Source: Bactericera cockerelli
Taxonomy: Eukaryota; Arthropoda; Insecta; Hemiptera; Triozidae
Length of the DNA: 64,000 bases
Assembly: GCA_024516035.1 (NCBI GenBank)
Contig: CM044967.1
Location: forward strand, 13,915,363 to 13,979,362
Direction: 5' to 3'
Below the pieces are notes generated by a model. That model was not told where the DNA came from. It was given only the letters and a program-made list of their open reading frames with translations, and did no database searches. The position numbers were made by a program, and so were the translations under genes. Within the stretch, counting starts at the first letter, position 1. Every line of letters begins with the position of its first letter. Positions 48,305 through 60,400 of this stretch are shown here, piece after piece.

Positions 48305-48814
48305 TGTGATTTTCATAGTGATTAACACAAATATGATAACTCCTTAAGAAATGTTATGTACCATTAGCTACTTGTCTTAAATTCGGTTTATATTTCCTGT
48401 AGCTGACGAAACCTTTGAATATTTGAGAAAAAAACTGTTGCATATATTTATTCCACCAACTGACTTCAGTAGCTCGATCATTTAGGCAGCGGACTCGAAA
48501 CCATAGTAATTTTGTGATATATCTCTTGTGAATAACGAACAACTCTTTGATAATCAGATTTGTGTCAACAAAAGTGAGAAGTCACTATTGAATTCGCCCG
48601 CAAAAACTGACTATTTTTTTGTTGCGAAATCTGAAATGTTTGCAAACTTTAGACAAATCGGATTTTCTTTTCTAAAAGAACAATCCGAACAAAAACAAAT
48701 ATTTCTGAGGAACATCTATAACATTTGAGGCATTTTTATTACAGGTAGGTAATCTCCTCCCCCAGGCACCATATTCAGCGTGGTTGAAATTATCTTTTTA
48801 AGCACTTATACAAA

Positions 48815-48925
48815 ATAATAGGATTACAACAAAGATCACCCCAAGCCCTCAAGTCGAAGTTTCAAGCAATCACAGCGCACTTTAGTCTGACAGCCGATTT
48901 GAGGGACGATCTTGCTTATCTCTGT
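48815..48925. mobile_element. MITE-3 fragment
   Basis: aataggattacaacaaagat ... agccctcaagtcgaagtttc ... cacagcgcactttagtctga ... ttgagggac. It matches the middle of MITE-3; the GGGCCG ends are lost. Confidence 0.55.
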
Positions 48926-49207
48926 TGTTTTTCTGAAGGACTCTGTTGTCAGTAAGGACTGAAAATAAAATTCAGTCCTTATATACTGACGTGACTTAAG
49001 AACACTAATTATAATCAAAACTTAGGAAAACAAGATTTGGGTGTAAGAATTGTCCGTCGAAATTTACAAACAATTTAGAGCTAGTTAAATCAGTTATCCG
49101 CTTTTTTTAGAAGCTTTTGCTTAGGAAAAATACTTTTGTATGTTATCTTGTTATTTAAAAAAAAAATATATCTGAAACCTAGATCCTGGGCTAAATATTA
49201 AAATTAG

Positions 49208-49378
49208 GTTTCTTAGGATCACATTATGAAACAGGATTAAAGTTAAGCTAAGCCAACACGCCCTCAAGTCACAGGTTCAATAATAAATCACAGCACACTA
49301 TAGTCCGAGTTAAGGGATAGTGTCCTCTTAGATTAATTCTTATCCTTTTTAAAAATAAAATTAGGCTCTTAGTAGCGT
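49208..49378. mobile_element. MITE-3 copy next to the first cuticle exon
   Basis: cattatgaaacaggattaaa gttaagcta ... acagcacactatagtccgag ... cttagattaattcttatcct ... aaattaggctctta. Worn MITE-3 ends, 22 bp downstream (on the minus strand) of the 9-bp first coding exon. Confidence 0.6.
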
Positions 49379-49425
49379 AATGAGAATGGACAGGCTTACC
49401 GCTTTCATGGTGCGTAGAGGTGTAC

Positions 49426-50211
49426 CTAAAATAAATGCAGTATGTAGCCAATCACTAACGATGTAATAAAAATAAAAACTTTCCGGAAAATTAGAACTAA
49501 ATTTAGTGATTTTTTTAATGATTCATTAAACTACAAATTTATATTTAATGATAATTATGTATTACACCACTTAAAAGATGACATTTATTCATAAAATAAA
49601 GCATTACGTTTGATGAATTTTATCGATGTAATTAGTAACATAATCGCCAAAATTTGCAACGGCAAAATTAATGAGGAATCAAAAGTAAAATCCAACACTT
49701 AAATTCGACGGGAAACTGAATAGTTCAAAAGAATGTTCAATTTTAAAAGTTAAAAATAGAGACTTCGCGGTGAAACAGATATATTATTCATCGGGTTTCT
49801 TCAATAACGGCTATTGATCTTGTAAAATATATATTTAAAAAAAAAACTACGAAGTAATATTATCGCCAAATTTCACGACTACAAAGTCTCGTACCGTATT
49901 AGTTATTCACTTAATCACTTTTCTCCTGACGGCGAAGAGAAAACAAACCGACGTGGATTCCAATTTGTTCTTGATGGAAATTCTTGGAGTAATTAAAGCG
50001 AGTCATATTGCATCGCGATCCGCGCATTGGACACGCACCGTGCCCTATTATCCAAGACATCAGGTATCATCCGCGGTTTATCCAAGCTATCCTTACTGGA
50101 AAAACAGGCGCGGATCCTGAATAAGATAATGGGTAGACTGGCTGAGGTAAGATATGAATCGGTAGTAGACCAGAAGTCTCGATGGTGAGATATAAACAGG
50201 GGAAAAAATTG
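49426..50211. other. Upstream region of the cuticle gene
   Basis: This should hold the promoter or 5'UTR exon of the minus-strand cuticle gene. I cannot point to a TATA box or initiator with confidence. AT-rich, no repeat copy recognised. Confidence 0.35.
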
Positions 50212-51240
50212 GGGTCTGCAGGAGTCTGGCTGATAGAATACATATAATCTAGTAGTCTGCAGGAGTCTGGCTGGTAGATTATAAACTAGTAGTCTGCAAG
50301 AGTCTGGCTGGTAGAATATAAACTAGTAGTCTGCAGGAGTCAGGCTGGTAGAATATAAACTAGTAGTCTGCAGGAGTCTGGCTGATAGAATATAAACTAG
50401 TAGTCTGCAGGAGTCTGGCTGGTAGAATATAAACAGGTAGTCTGTAGGAGTCTGGCTGATAGAATATAAACTAGTAGTCTGCAGGAGTCTGGCTGGTAGA
50501 ATATAAACAGGTAGTCTGTAGGAGTCTGGCTGGTAGAATATAAACAGGTAGTCTGTAGGAGTCTGGCTGATAGAATATAAACTAGTAGTCTGCAGGAGTC
50601 TGGCTGGTAGAATATAAACAGGTAGTCTGTAGGAGTCTGGCTGGTAGAATATAAACAGGTAGTAGGCGAGTTGTCTGCAGGAGTCTGGCTGGTAGAATAT
50701 AAACTAGTAGTCTGCAGGAGTCTGGCTGGTAGAATATAAACTAGTAGTCTGCAGGAGTCTGGCTGGTAGAATATAAACAGGTAGTAGGCGAGTTGTCTGC
50801 AGGAGTCTGGCTGGTAGAATATAAACTAGTAGTCTGCAGGAGTCTGGCTGGTAGAATATAAACAGGTAGTCTGTAGGAGTCTGGCTGATAGAATATAAAC
50901 TAGTAGTCTGCAGGAGTCTGGCTGGTAGAATATAAACAGGTAGTCTGTAGGAGTCTGGCTGGTAGAATATAAACAGGTAGTCTGTAGGAGTCTGGCTGAT
51001 AGAATATAAACTAGTAGTCTGCAGGAGTCTGGCTGGTAGAATATAAACAGGTAGTCTGTAGGAGTCTGGCTGGTAGAATATAAACAGGTAGTAGGCGAGT
51101 TGTCTGCAGGAGTCTGGCTGGTAGAATATAAACTAGTAGTCTGCAGGAGTCTGGCTGGTAGAATATAAACTAGTAGTCTGCAGGAGTCTGGCTGGTAGAA
51201 TATAAACAGGTAGTAGACAAGTTGTCTGCAGGAGTCTGCT
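50212..51240. repeat. 37-bp minisatellite (about 26 units)
   Basis: The unit is ctagtagtctgcaggagtct ggctggtagaatataaa (37 bp). A second type has caggtagtctgtaggagtct, and a 48-bp type adds gtaggcgagttg; types recur in blocks, so a higher-order pattern is present. The unit aligns to the reverse complement of the 38-bp motif in element G (29.5 and 52.5 kb). Non-coding. Confidence 0.92.
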
Positions 51241-51689
51241 AGAAAATTCGACCAACTGATATTTAGACTGACTGAAACTTACAATTAAGCACTTGAAATA
51301 ACCAGCACTGTTGACATACTGTGCGACGGAACTAGAGTTGAGCCTTCCTAAAATTAAAATAAAACGAGTAAATTTCTCGTGTCTTTTTCAGCAACATCCT
51401 GTATTTATGTTTGTCTTTGCAATTATTATATTGTGATAAAGTATTGGTGAGTTGAATAGTTACTCACGAAAGCTTCCGGTTTACAAGTTCCGTTACATGA
51501 GACAAACTTGTTAGTATCTTATCGTAGGTTAGGTAGACAATAGAATCGTTGTTCTTAGTTCAGTAGGAAACCACAAATATTGGTTAGCCACAAGAAGTAA
51601 TCAATCACCATGGTTCAGTTATTCGCTCATGTTAAATTGAAACTTAACTTTGGACTCATGAAATAAAACAGAAAAGTGAAAAGTTATAC

Positions 51690-51880
51690 TTGCTATGAAT
51701 AAATGGCTCAGTGGTTAAGAGCATTGGTTGCTGATCCGGAGGTTGCTAGTTCGAACACCGTTCGGAGCAAAATATTCTGACCGAGTTTTTCCGTTTCAGG
51801 AATGGCATGGATGTGAAGATAAAGTGCGCTGAAGTAATGCGAAAGCGGTTCCGGGGCACAACTACCATATTAAAAAAGCT
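51690..51880 (+). repeat. SINE-B copy
   Basis: aaatggctcagtggttaaga ... ggaggttgctagttcgaaca ... gaatggcatggatgtgaaga taaagtgcgctgaagtaatg cgaaagcggttccggggcac. It matches 43117-43296. Confidence 0.8.
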
Positions 51881-52038
51881 AGAAATAAATATCAGAACAT
51901 ATTTATCTTGATAGGTATTTTGAGTTGATTGGATCTCTTCAGCATTACCTAGGCAGTTTTTCACCATATTCATACCATCAATAATTAACATCTGTTTTAT
52001 TCTGACTGAAAATAATAATATCTATAATACTTACTAAA

Positions 52039-52150
52039 CGTCGTAAGTAGTTTGATTGATAAGGCGGCGGACTTATAACCTGGAGGTCGCTGGTTCAAGT
52101 CCCAAGTACCTACGGTAGAAAAATCATCAGTGTTAGTTTCAGTATTTGTG
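52039..52150 (+). repeat. SINE-D copy
   Basis: cgtaagtagtttgattgata aggcggcggacttataacct ggaggtcgctggttcaagtc, tail gacaacatgattgtgattaa. After it, tcgaccccacttgagtggga...agaagaa resembles the tail of the 9800 element, so two retroposons abut. Confidence 0.72.
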
Positions 52151-52407
52151 ACAACATGATTGTGATTAACAAATGTCGACCCCACTTGAGTGGGAAAAGA
52201 AGTAGAAAAAGAAGAACAAGATTGTGATTAACACAAATATGATAACTTAGTACTAAGAATAATACTACTTAATGAATATTTTCTTTTTTTCTAATTTTCA
52301 CAGTGAGGAACTCACAAATTGGTCACTTTTACTCTCAACGCACTAGATAGGGGTGGTCATATCGTGTACCTAGGGCAGCATAAATTTATAATATCATTAC
52401 AAAAAGA

Positions 52408-52500
52408 GAAGCTAGACTGTCCCTCATGTTGGACTAATAGTGGGCTGGGGTTGATTGAAACTCCCACTTGAGGGAGGGTGTTGTTTATTTTTATTATAAT
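52408..52500. mobile_element. MITE-3-like fragment
   Basis: gactgtccctcatgttggac ... ggttgattgaaactcccact tgaggg. It matches the MITE-3 interior, in worn form. Confidence 0.45.
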
Positions 52501-52692
52501 CCCATTTAAGAAAAATATTGTTTGGCTGGGGGACTATAAACAGGGAGTAGACCAGCATTGGCTTGGTTCTGGGGGCCCTTGTCAATATTATTAGTCTCCT
52601 TGTAAAGACAGTGGTAGAAGTGATGAGTCATTCCTCCACTGTCTGGCAACCATCTTTCACGATGACGCCACCCTATGATGATGATGATGATA
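52500..52692 (+). repeat. Element G, single-unit copy
   Basis: ggctgggggactataaacag ggagtagaccagcattggct ... gggggcccttgtcaatatta ... ccactgtctggcaaccatct ... cgccaccctatgatgatgat. It is the reverse complement of 29358-29626 with only one 38-bp unit. Confidence 0.78.
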
Positions 52693-54495
52693 ATCCCATT
52701 TTAAAATTTTTCGCTTAGGGCGCATTATTATAGGAGTTAGAAAATTGTTGATCTAATTATCCTTGAATTTAGTAAATTAGGATTAGGATTTCATCCACAG
52801 AACAGAAATAGTTCTGATCAAAGCCAAAATTAGTCTCGTTTTGAGGCGAATTTCATTATACTCAAGACGTAGTAATATTGAATTCATGAATTTTGATGAG
52901 AATAAAAATACGCATTAAATCCTGTAGGACTGACCACCTTGTGAATTTGAGAAAAATCTGAAAATAATTACGGGCATGAAGCAATTAAACTACTCGTACT
53001 GGGCGATCTATTGTATTAAAATAAAAATAGCCCTTCGAAGTAGGCCAATTCATTGATAGGCTTCTCATCTCATGTACGAAGTAATGCAATGAAAACAAAA
53101 TGTTTTTAATTATTCGAAAAGAGCATATGCACTGAATTTCCCCTACAGTACCCATCTACCCATCCAAGTTTATATTCCTTTATAATGTTTTCGCTTGCTC
53201 TAGGCTTATACTCGAGAGCACAATTTCTACAAATAATCTTCTATATTTATTTAACCCTTTAAATATCTATTACTGTTTTTAAACTTTCGCTTGTAAAAAC
53301 ATTTTCCTTTTTTTCGTGCGAGTGGCAACCATGATTCATCACAGTGTCGATCGATTTTACTATTACATTTTTTAAAATTTTAACTGACTTTTCATCAGAA
53401 TCTGTCGTATTTAAATGAAAATACGTTGCATTTTAAAAACCTATACATTGGAACCTGGTTTGTTGGAGAATAAATAAATAAAAAGGTATAAGTTCAATAT
53501 CTAGGACATAGGTACTTGGGCTAGCTTTTTATTAACCTAAATCGTCCTAAATGGTATAGTTCTGACTTATCAAATACAATGTTTTCGAGTTGGTGAATGC
53601 GAATTTGATATTAATTTATTCTCTGACGCCGTTGTTACACCAGTGGCGGAAATCGACCTCTTCTTGGTGGATAGATGGCCTCAAAAATACGTTTAGCGAT
53701 ATCGAAAAAATATAAGTATTCATCCTTCTTGATCATTTCTGAAACATCCTTTACTAAATTTAATTTTTAAAAAGTCGCAAATATAGATCAGTGGTGGATT
53801 TTTACTTCTCTTTGTTTTACTTTTCTTTACTTACTTTTACTTCTCTTTGTAGGATAAGAAAATTTGTGTGATGTTCACGCCCGTTTATTATTAGAGATCA
53901 GATCATCTTTCATCAGTTACTGAAATGTTCATTTTTGTAAGATATAACATTATTTTTAATGTACAAAAGATTTGTCTACCCTGGAAGAACATCAGCAGTA
54001 TTTCAGCGTAGAAAATCTTACAGCCATGCCTTTCAGTTGGTAGTTGGGACATGATATAATCTATTTGGGGCACTATGTATGAGCCCAAAACAGAAGTTTA
54101 TAGGTTCAACTGATTACTCTTGAATATTCTATCTAGGGTTAAGGTTCTGTCAAGGGTCAATTTTTAATTCAATGTGCAAAATATTTTGGCACCCGCCCCA
54201 CATCTCATGTAAAGAGGGGATTGTTGCTCAACCTGGCATGTCCAGCTGTAGAAATCTGTTTTTTAACATATTATTATACTCAATTATCAACCTTTTTTAT
54301 TATAATTTCAAACGCAATTGTTTTTCAGTGCGTGGGTGAAATAAAACCTGTGTAATAATATCTCTAGTGTCATTTTTAATATAAATATTTTTGTAAAGTC
54401 CTTGAAATGCAAGTACGAATGTTATCGAATTTTCAATGTAGTTATGAATAAATGTGTTGTCTATGACATTGAAGGTTGTGTTCTAAGATAGGAAA
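52693..54495. other. Intergenic DNA upstream of the PDZ gene
   Basis: No gene recognised. A roughly 35-bp phrase (catctttcatcagttactga aatgtt, about 53903-53930) recurs just after the first PDZ exon (54657-54684). Confidence 0.4.
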
Positions 54496-57400
54496 ATGCC
54501 GCAATCGCAACCCCACCATAGCACGTTCACGGTTGTCGTCAAGAGACCCCACAAGCATCAGAACTGGGGCCTGAGGATAGCTGGAGGTTGCGACCTAGAC
54601 TCCCCTATTGTAATAACAAAGGTAGGAGATCAACTGATTATTACAGATTCGAGACATCATCTTTCATTCAGTTACTGAAATGTTGGGTGGAACGGTGAAA
54701 TTAAATAAAATTATCACCGATCCTATTAGTCGTCTGTCCCGTTAGCTCAGTGCTAAAGGCGGCACTCTGTGAATCCAAATATTCCAGAGTTCGTGGGTTC
54801 GAAACCCTGCCGGGACATGACAAGTTATCCTCACATTTGGGATTTTTAACACATAATAATATGTCTTGGGCTTACTGCTGGAATAATAGGACTTTAATAG
54901 TCTTAATCAGGTAGTATAAATAAGGTGTTATTATTATAGATATTATATTTCGAATCTTCAAATACCATATCTACATACAATTTTACTAAAAAATTTCCAC
55001 ATAAAGGAAGGAAATAAAATCCTTCCTATACCTACTTGCGGACGAATTATAAAACAGGATTAAAGTTAAGATAACCCAGACTGTTCCAGCGTTCCTCAAG
55101 TCGGGCTATAGTGCGCTGTGATTGGTTGAAACTCCGACTTGAGGGCGTTTCTGGCTTATTTTAATTTTTATCCTATTTCATAATTTGGCCCCAATGCTTT
55201 TTGCATACAGATTGCTTTTCAAACAGCAAAATTTCACCCCAAATTGGGTATTTTTGAGCCGCAAATATTTCCCCAACTCATTCGATGATCTTCTAGACAC
55301 AATATTCTCGGGTAGTGGACACAACAAATAATAGTTAAAGGTCTTTCGCGATCATCTTGCTCTTATAGGGTTAATCCAATTTCATTGATTTATAGAATAA
55401 ATTTTGTTTCTTATTTATTTTCCTTCATTGTTGTATGCCATAGATTTTCTGTCGGACATTTTATTCTTGACTCTAGAGTTATAGGCATTTAAAAAATGAC
55501 CGTTTTTGGCAGCCCCCTCCGTTATCTTATTTTGCTAAGGCGATTACATTTAGTTTAAAAGTTCTTTTTTTCTTTTCTTTTGATTAATAAAAAAAAAAGT
55601 AATCGTGTCCCGAAATCGCTTTCGCATTACATCAGGGCCTTTTTACCTTTACACCCATGCCATTTCGGAAACAGAATACTCGGTTAGAATTTTCCGCTCC
55701 GGGCCGGTATTCGAACCTGCAACCTCCGGGTCAGTAAATGGTCTTGAATGGACTGAACCACGTAGGTCGGCGTTCCGTTCCCTACAGGTTCCAACATAGG
55801 CATCTATTGTGTTGTTATTATTTTTTTCTTCTCGTTTTTCACGTTTTTCATCCTGGTTACCATTGGTGCAATGCCTAGCGCGCTAACTCACTCTGCAACA
55901 GTGACTACCGTTTTAAAAAAATGTATCGAAGGATGGGGTTCCTATTTAAAAAATGAACTTAGCCCCCTTTGCTCCATCATGGGGGTCGGCCCGATAAATT
56001 GGCCCCACTCAAAAGAAGGTATTTTCACCCCGGTCTACAGTGCAAAATTTCAAATTACTATGTTAGCCCATCCAAAGGATTTCCAAGCTTTTGCCCCACC
56101 CTTAATCAATGGGGTCATTTTATTTATTATATTTTGCTTATTTTTACATAAAATAATAATACTATTTAACACTCGTGTACAAAATTCTTCATTATTATCT
56201 ACCTACTTAAGATATAGATGGTATTATGCCAATCTTCCATCTCTCATATACACACACTTTTATATCATTAACTTTCCTTTTTTGTTTTAACTGCATGTTG
56301 ATTAGCATAAATTATCTATTATTTATTGCTTATACATGATGTAGGTATGAATAGTTCAAAAGAGTGAATCAAACATAGGAGCATGGCTACAAAAAATAAT
56401 AATATTTTTGGATGATTTCCAATTCATGTAGGAGAAGTAACAATAATAGGTAGATAATATTTTATGCATAGCAATTATTTATTTAATTAATGATTTTATC
56501 AAAGATAAGTATAATGACAATCAACTCAGGATTATTATTATTCGTATTATAAAGAAAAAAATCTATCATTATTTATATTCGATAATAAGGCATGTATTTT
56601 AATCTTTGTTTATGTCAGAACTTTTGGTCTTCACCCCCATCTAACTGGATGTTATACAGGTGACGATTCTGTTTTCATCTATGTCACATCAATATTTATG
56701 GACATCCGTAAATCACGCTTTGTTTACAAAAGAGACTGAGAAAGCAATGGAGGGGAAAAGCCCAAAATCCGCGCCTAAAGGCCGAATATTAATTATACAA
56801 TAGTATAACTGCAATGATAAGCCACATTGTCCCTCAAGTTGGAGTTTCAACCAATCACAACGCACTTAATAGTAGGACATGAGGGACGGTGTAGCTTATA
56901 TTATTTTGTTGTAATCATATTTTATAATTCGGCCATAATAGTACAGCAATGAAGCCAGTGCCAATAAAATCAGTATCAGTATAAACAGTATAAACAGAAA
57001 AGTGAGAAGTTGTACTAGATGTACATGAATATCAGAACATACCTGGACAGCTGTTTCGAGCTTATTTGCTCTCATCAGCAGGTATGAGATGTAAGAAAAA
57101 CTGTTTTGTTAAATAAATAAAAAAACACCCCGTATGTATAGTGTTTTTTAAACTTGCCACCCCTAAAAACTTCAGAACCGTCAGAAGAAAACCCTTTAGT
57201 TTCTAGGGGTCACTTGACCCCAGAAACAATTTTATTGCTACAGCTCCCCAGTCAGGCTGGGCACGGATCAATTTTAAAATCTTTAGTGAATTGGTATATT
57301 ATACCATCGTGTGGCACATTGTTTTTAAGATCTCGTTGATATTATTCTAGTGGACTTAATCTGCCAATCTACCTTGGCACTAACAACATTTCAAATTTTG

Positions 57401-60400
57401 GAAAACCAAAAATTCTATAATTTTTACTGTTTTGCCTAGGAGGGACATTTTTATTTCCTATGCACAGACTCATCTGTGCTAATAGAACAACCATCAATCA
57501 CTGAAATTTTCAACGCAATCGGATGAATAGTTTAGGAGTTTCGATATCCCGAGTATCAAAAAACGTGATTTTTCAGGAGAGCGTTTTTTCTGAAAAGTTC
57601 TTCTGTGCCCACCAGACGACTTTCTGTGGACGGAAAAATAGATTGTTGTGATAAGGAATAGGAATAAATCTTCATAACACACTGCCAACATCGAAAAAGA
57701 AGAAGAATATTTTTTTCACAAAAAACGAAGAATAAGAACCATCAATTTTTACCAAAGTTCCCCCCTTAAAGTTGGTCAATACCCAGTCTGACTGGGCACT
57801 AATCAAAATAAACTGCGCAAAAGTGGTGTCCAAATTTATACACTTAACTGAGCTGATATATTTGTTTACTAAAAGCACTGCACATTGCAGATATAGATCA
57901 TGATAGGCGCAGATGTTTTATATCTGATTTTTTTTGTGACACATTGCATAAATTAGAAAATATGAAGGCGTAGTGCACCTAGCAATATTGACCAATGTAA
58001 TGATACTATTGTATAGGTATTTATATTGGCAATAATAAGAATGAACTAATGTCTGCATGATACTAATGTCTGCATTTATTTGAATTTTATTTTTCACATT
58101 TTACTGATTTTTTTTTATTTTAATTCAGAATAGGAAAATCTTATAAGGACTCCCAGCCACCTCACTCCCTGGGATGTGGGATTTTTACCCACTAAAAACC
58201 TATCCTCAGAAGACGTTAGAAATCCCGGAACCGTGTGATACATTATTTCGGAATTTTTTTACTGATTAGTGGAAGGAAATCACAAATCCAGACTGAGGCA
58301 AAAAGTATTTTCTACCACCATTCAATTGAGATTGTTTTAAAACGGATGTTTTTTCCCAAAGAATATTACTATTTTTCACTGTTTAATATTGTTATTTTTA
58401 CTAAACTTTTCATTTATTTTTATGATAGAAATAACAATAAAATAAATACATGACATCGTTTCAGGTGTATGTAAATTTCTAACTAATAGGCCACTTCTAA
58501 CATAATGTTTTCTTAGTTATCAAAACTTAAGTGACCTTCTTATACAGGGTGTCCCGTATACAGATGCAAATATTTTGAGGGTAGGTTCAGCCCACCGTGG
58601 ACTATTATATGAGCGAAACTTGCACTGGGGCATTTTGCTTCGTTAAAGAGTTATGGCTAAATCCCTGTTTTTCCCACAGGTCTAGAGGTCACATGGATCG
58701 ATGCACGTTTTTAAAGAAATGATAGCCAGTAAGTAATTTTTGACTTCATGTATGGATAGTCATGCATATTTCCCTTCGAATGCAGTTGGTTGCATAAAAA
58801 AATATTGAAAGACCAGAGAGATATTTAATCATAAGTTCAATACTTTTCTAAAATTCGATTTTTCCCTTTTTTCCCTTTCGTGAATTTAGAGTACTTCTAC
58901 AATTGCAATTCTGCGTATCACTAGTTAAAAAAATACCCTCTGCTATTTTGTTTCAATAAATACAAAGTTCTTTCAGACCCGTGAAGGAACTAATGAGATA
59001 CGCCTTATTAAACGGCACCAGAAGCAGAGAAACACATCTATCGAATTTTGAATCTGGGCGCTATTGCATTTTGAAGAACACTCGATGCCTGATGCGATCT
59101 GTGTAACCATTTTTGTGCCAACTGCAATTTATAAATGAAAAATTTCGGAGTACAAATAGTTCTATTAACCAACCATATCAATCAAATCTAATAGTTAAAA
59201 TAACAAGGCGATCAATTTGTTCGGTCTTTTAACATGTGTAAAAATGCTTTATATACCTACTAAGTATAGTGGTTGCCATCTTATTCTCTTTTTATATCTT
59301 TCTTTCCTTTCTTGTTCTGTGTTGAGATTAGTAATTACATTATTTATTGCTTATCATATTAGTAATATTAAAGATGAATCAATAATAGAGATTACAAATA
59401 TAATTTTTGGATGATTCCAATTATGTAAAAACAAACAAGGTTAATTTTATGCATACATTTTTATGTTATTTGATATCAAGATTGTGATAATACAAAATGG
59501 ATTATTTTATTCTACTTATAAAGAAAAAAATCATCATATTTATATTGTTAGGCAGTAGTTTTAATCTATGTTATGTCTTTTGTCCAATAAGGATTTAACA
59601 GTGCGATTCTGTTTTCATCTGTCAATAAACTACTCGTAATCATTTTTTCAATAAATAAAAGCAATGGGGACCCAAAACCCCTAAGCCATATAAGTTAACG
59701 ATAGTACCACTGTGAATGATAACAATTTTCCCTCTGTTAAAATCACAACCCAGTAGCATGGGGAGTGTAGTTATATTAATTTGTGTAATTCATAGTTTAT
59801 AATTCGCCATTTGACACATTAACCATCCATGATTGAGATGTAGTGTTTTGTAAATCTTTGTGGTGTTAACTGTTCCATAAACTTAAAGTAAAAAAATGAT
59901 TTTCTTTTTCTTTTTGAAAAAACTTAAACATTGAAGCTCGCGCTTCATTTTTTTAGACTAGTCATACATGAATTGCATTGCATACACCTGCATTTTTAAC
60001 TTCACGGAAAGGAAAGAGAAGGAAAAATCGAAAATTTTAGAAACATCAAATACAACTTTGGTACACGTACCTATCACCCACGTCTTTCCTAATTTTTATT
60101 TTTATGCAACCAAACAGCATACGAGGAAATGAAAATAGCAATTGAATTTCCGATAAAACAATTTAATGTAAACCAAAAATTCTTAAAACTGGCCTAAGCA
60201 TTTCTTTTATAAATATCGTGCTAGCAATCGATCCAAAATTACCAATCATGAATGTTGTGAAAAAAAACGGGTCTTTGGCCAGACACTCTTTCAGAAAAAA
60301 ATTGTGTGATAAGAAAGGGTTTCGTCATAAATGCCAACATCAAAAGAGGATAAAACAAAACCCAAGAAAAATCATGAATTGTCTACCAAGTCCCCCAGTT

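Larger units (their letters stand above)
56290..58270 (+). repeat. Segment duplicated in degraded form at 59325-60760
   Basis: From 'attatttattgcttat' through the MITE-3 copy and again from about 58130 (taggaaaatctta ... ggatgtgggatttttaccca ... cggaacc) the sequence is repeated in the same order downstream with many small deletions. The part between about 56990 and 57900 aligns poorly. Confidence 0.6.

Noticed and set aside
54735..54817. tRNA gene (also at 48222-48304 on - and 43121-43186 on +)
   Set aside because: A- and B-box motifs and paired ends are present, but each head is followed by a shared family-specific body and tail, and the anticodon arms do not fit well. They are SINE heads.
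55871..56290. 139-codon frame in the PDZ intron
   Set aside because: Its start is a SINE-E head fragment and the remainder is intron that is duplicated in broken form downstream.
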